From an uncultured bacterium (GTDB lineage Bacteria > Bacillota > Clostridia > Lachnospirales > Lachnospiraceae): DNA of 5,470 bases. How positions within the stretch are numbered: position 1 is the stretch's first letter; each line of letters begins with the position of its first letter. Positions 5,332 through 5,470 of the stretch are shown piece by piece. The notes under the pieces are model-generated. The model made no database searches. It worked only from the letters and a program-made list of their open reading frames with translations, and had not been told where the DNA came from. The position numbers and the translations under genes are program-made. Where the stretch lies: NCBI GenBank assembly GCA_946543095.1, contig CAMNLO010000135.1, positions 1-5,470 of the forward strand, written 5' to 3'.

Positions 5332-5470
5332 GGAAGGGGACGGTTCTGTGTCAGAAAAGGTGACGGGGGACGGGCCTGGGTGACGGGGGACGGGTCTGTG
5401 TCAGAAAAGGTGACGGGGGACGGGTCTGTGTCACAAAAGCGATCCGCTTTTGTGACACAGGCCCGTCCCC
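5332..5470. repeat. Nested palindromic repeat element, locus 4 (continues past the window)
   Basis: The left side has four units starting near 5332, 5361, 5381 and 5411, the last two exactly 30 bases apart. A turn at ATC (5442-5444) starts the right side; 5416-5441 pairs with 5445-5470 at 25 of 26 positions before the window ends. Three units carry TGACGGGGGAC where the other loci have TGACAGGGGAC, a variant confined to this locus. The core 5416-5470 is identical over 55 bases to 4348-4402 of locus 3. The first unit begins nine bases upstream of the cyclase -35. Confidence 0.93.

Noticed and set aside
5332..5470. CRISPR array
   Set aside because: The 30-base units are directly adjacent with no unique spacers, and they are mirrored around a loop.

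Overview
The window looks like chromosomal DNA from a mid-GC Firmicute, most likely a gut or anaerobic Clostridium/Lachnospiraceae-type bacterium. The basis is strong purine-rich Shine-Dalgarno sites, codon use, a LacA/Maa-type acetyltransferase and a half-size EamA transporter of the clostridial kind, and DUF11-like surface repeats. This placement is an inference; there is no rRNA or other taxonomic marker.

Layout. Positions 1-1246 hold the 3' part of a large secreted or surface protein made of DUF11-like beta-sandwich repeats (its N-terminus lies outside the window). It is followed on the same strand by a single-domain EamA/DMT transporter (1295-1711), a small three-helix membrane protein resembling DUF4234 (1796-2194), a membrane-anchored HEVRH zinc-metallopeptidase-like protein of no family I can name (2453-3514), and a sugar O-acetyltransferase (3643-4287). 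A cyclase-family metal hydrolase (4471-5226) faces them on the minus strand, with its own recognisable promoter around 5295-5323. The genes do not form an obvious pathway.

The striking feature is a family of nested palindromic repeats built from a ~30-base unit (core TGACAGGGGACGGGYCTGTG followed by TCA(C/G)AAAAG). They occur at four loci: 1719-1773, 2190-2347, 4288-4470 and 5332-5470 (running off the end). Units are stacked head-to-tail on one side of a tiny loop and mirrored on the other, giving predicted stems of 25 to 66 bp. Four genes (EamA, DUF4234-like, acetyltransferase, cyclase) have such an element starting within 0-8 bases of the stop codon, or overlapping it. No transposase is present in the window, so if these are REP/RAYT-like or MITE-like elements they are mobilised in trans. 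They may act as 3'-end RNA structures: transcript ends between the convergent genes, and stability or attenuation elements inside the plus-strand series.

Other points to look at are the uncharacterised membrane zincin, an exact 13-base sequence shared by the 5' regions of the zincin and cyclase genes, and a ~36-base imperfect tandem duplication upstream of the acetyltransferase.
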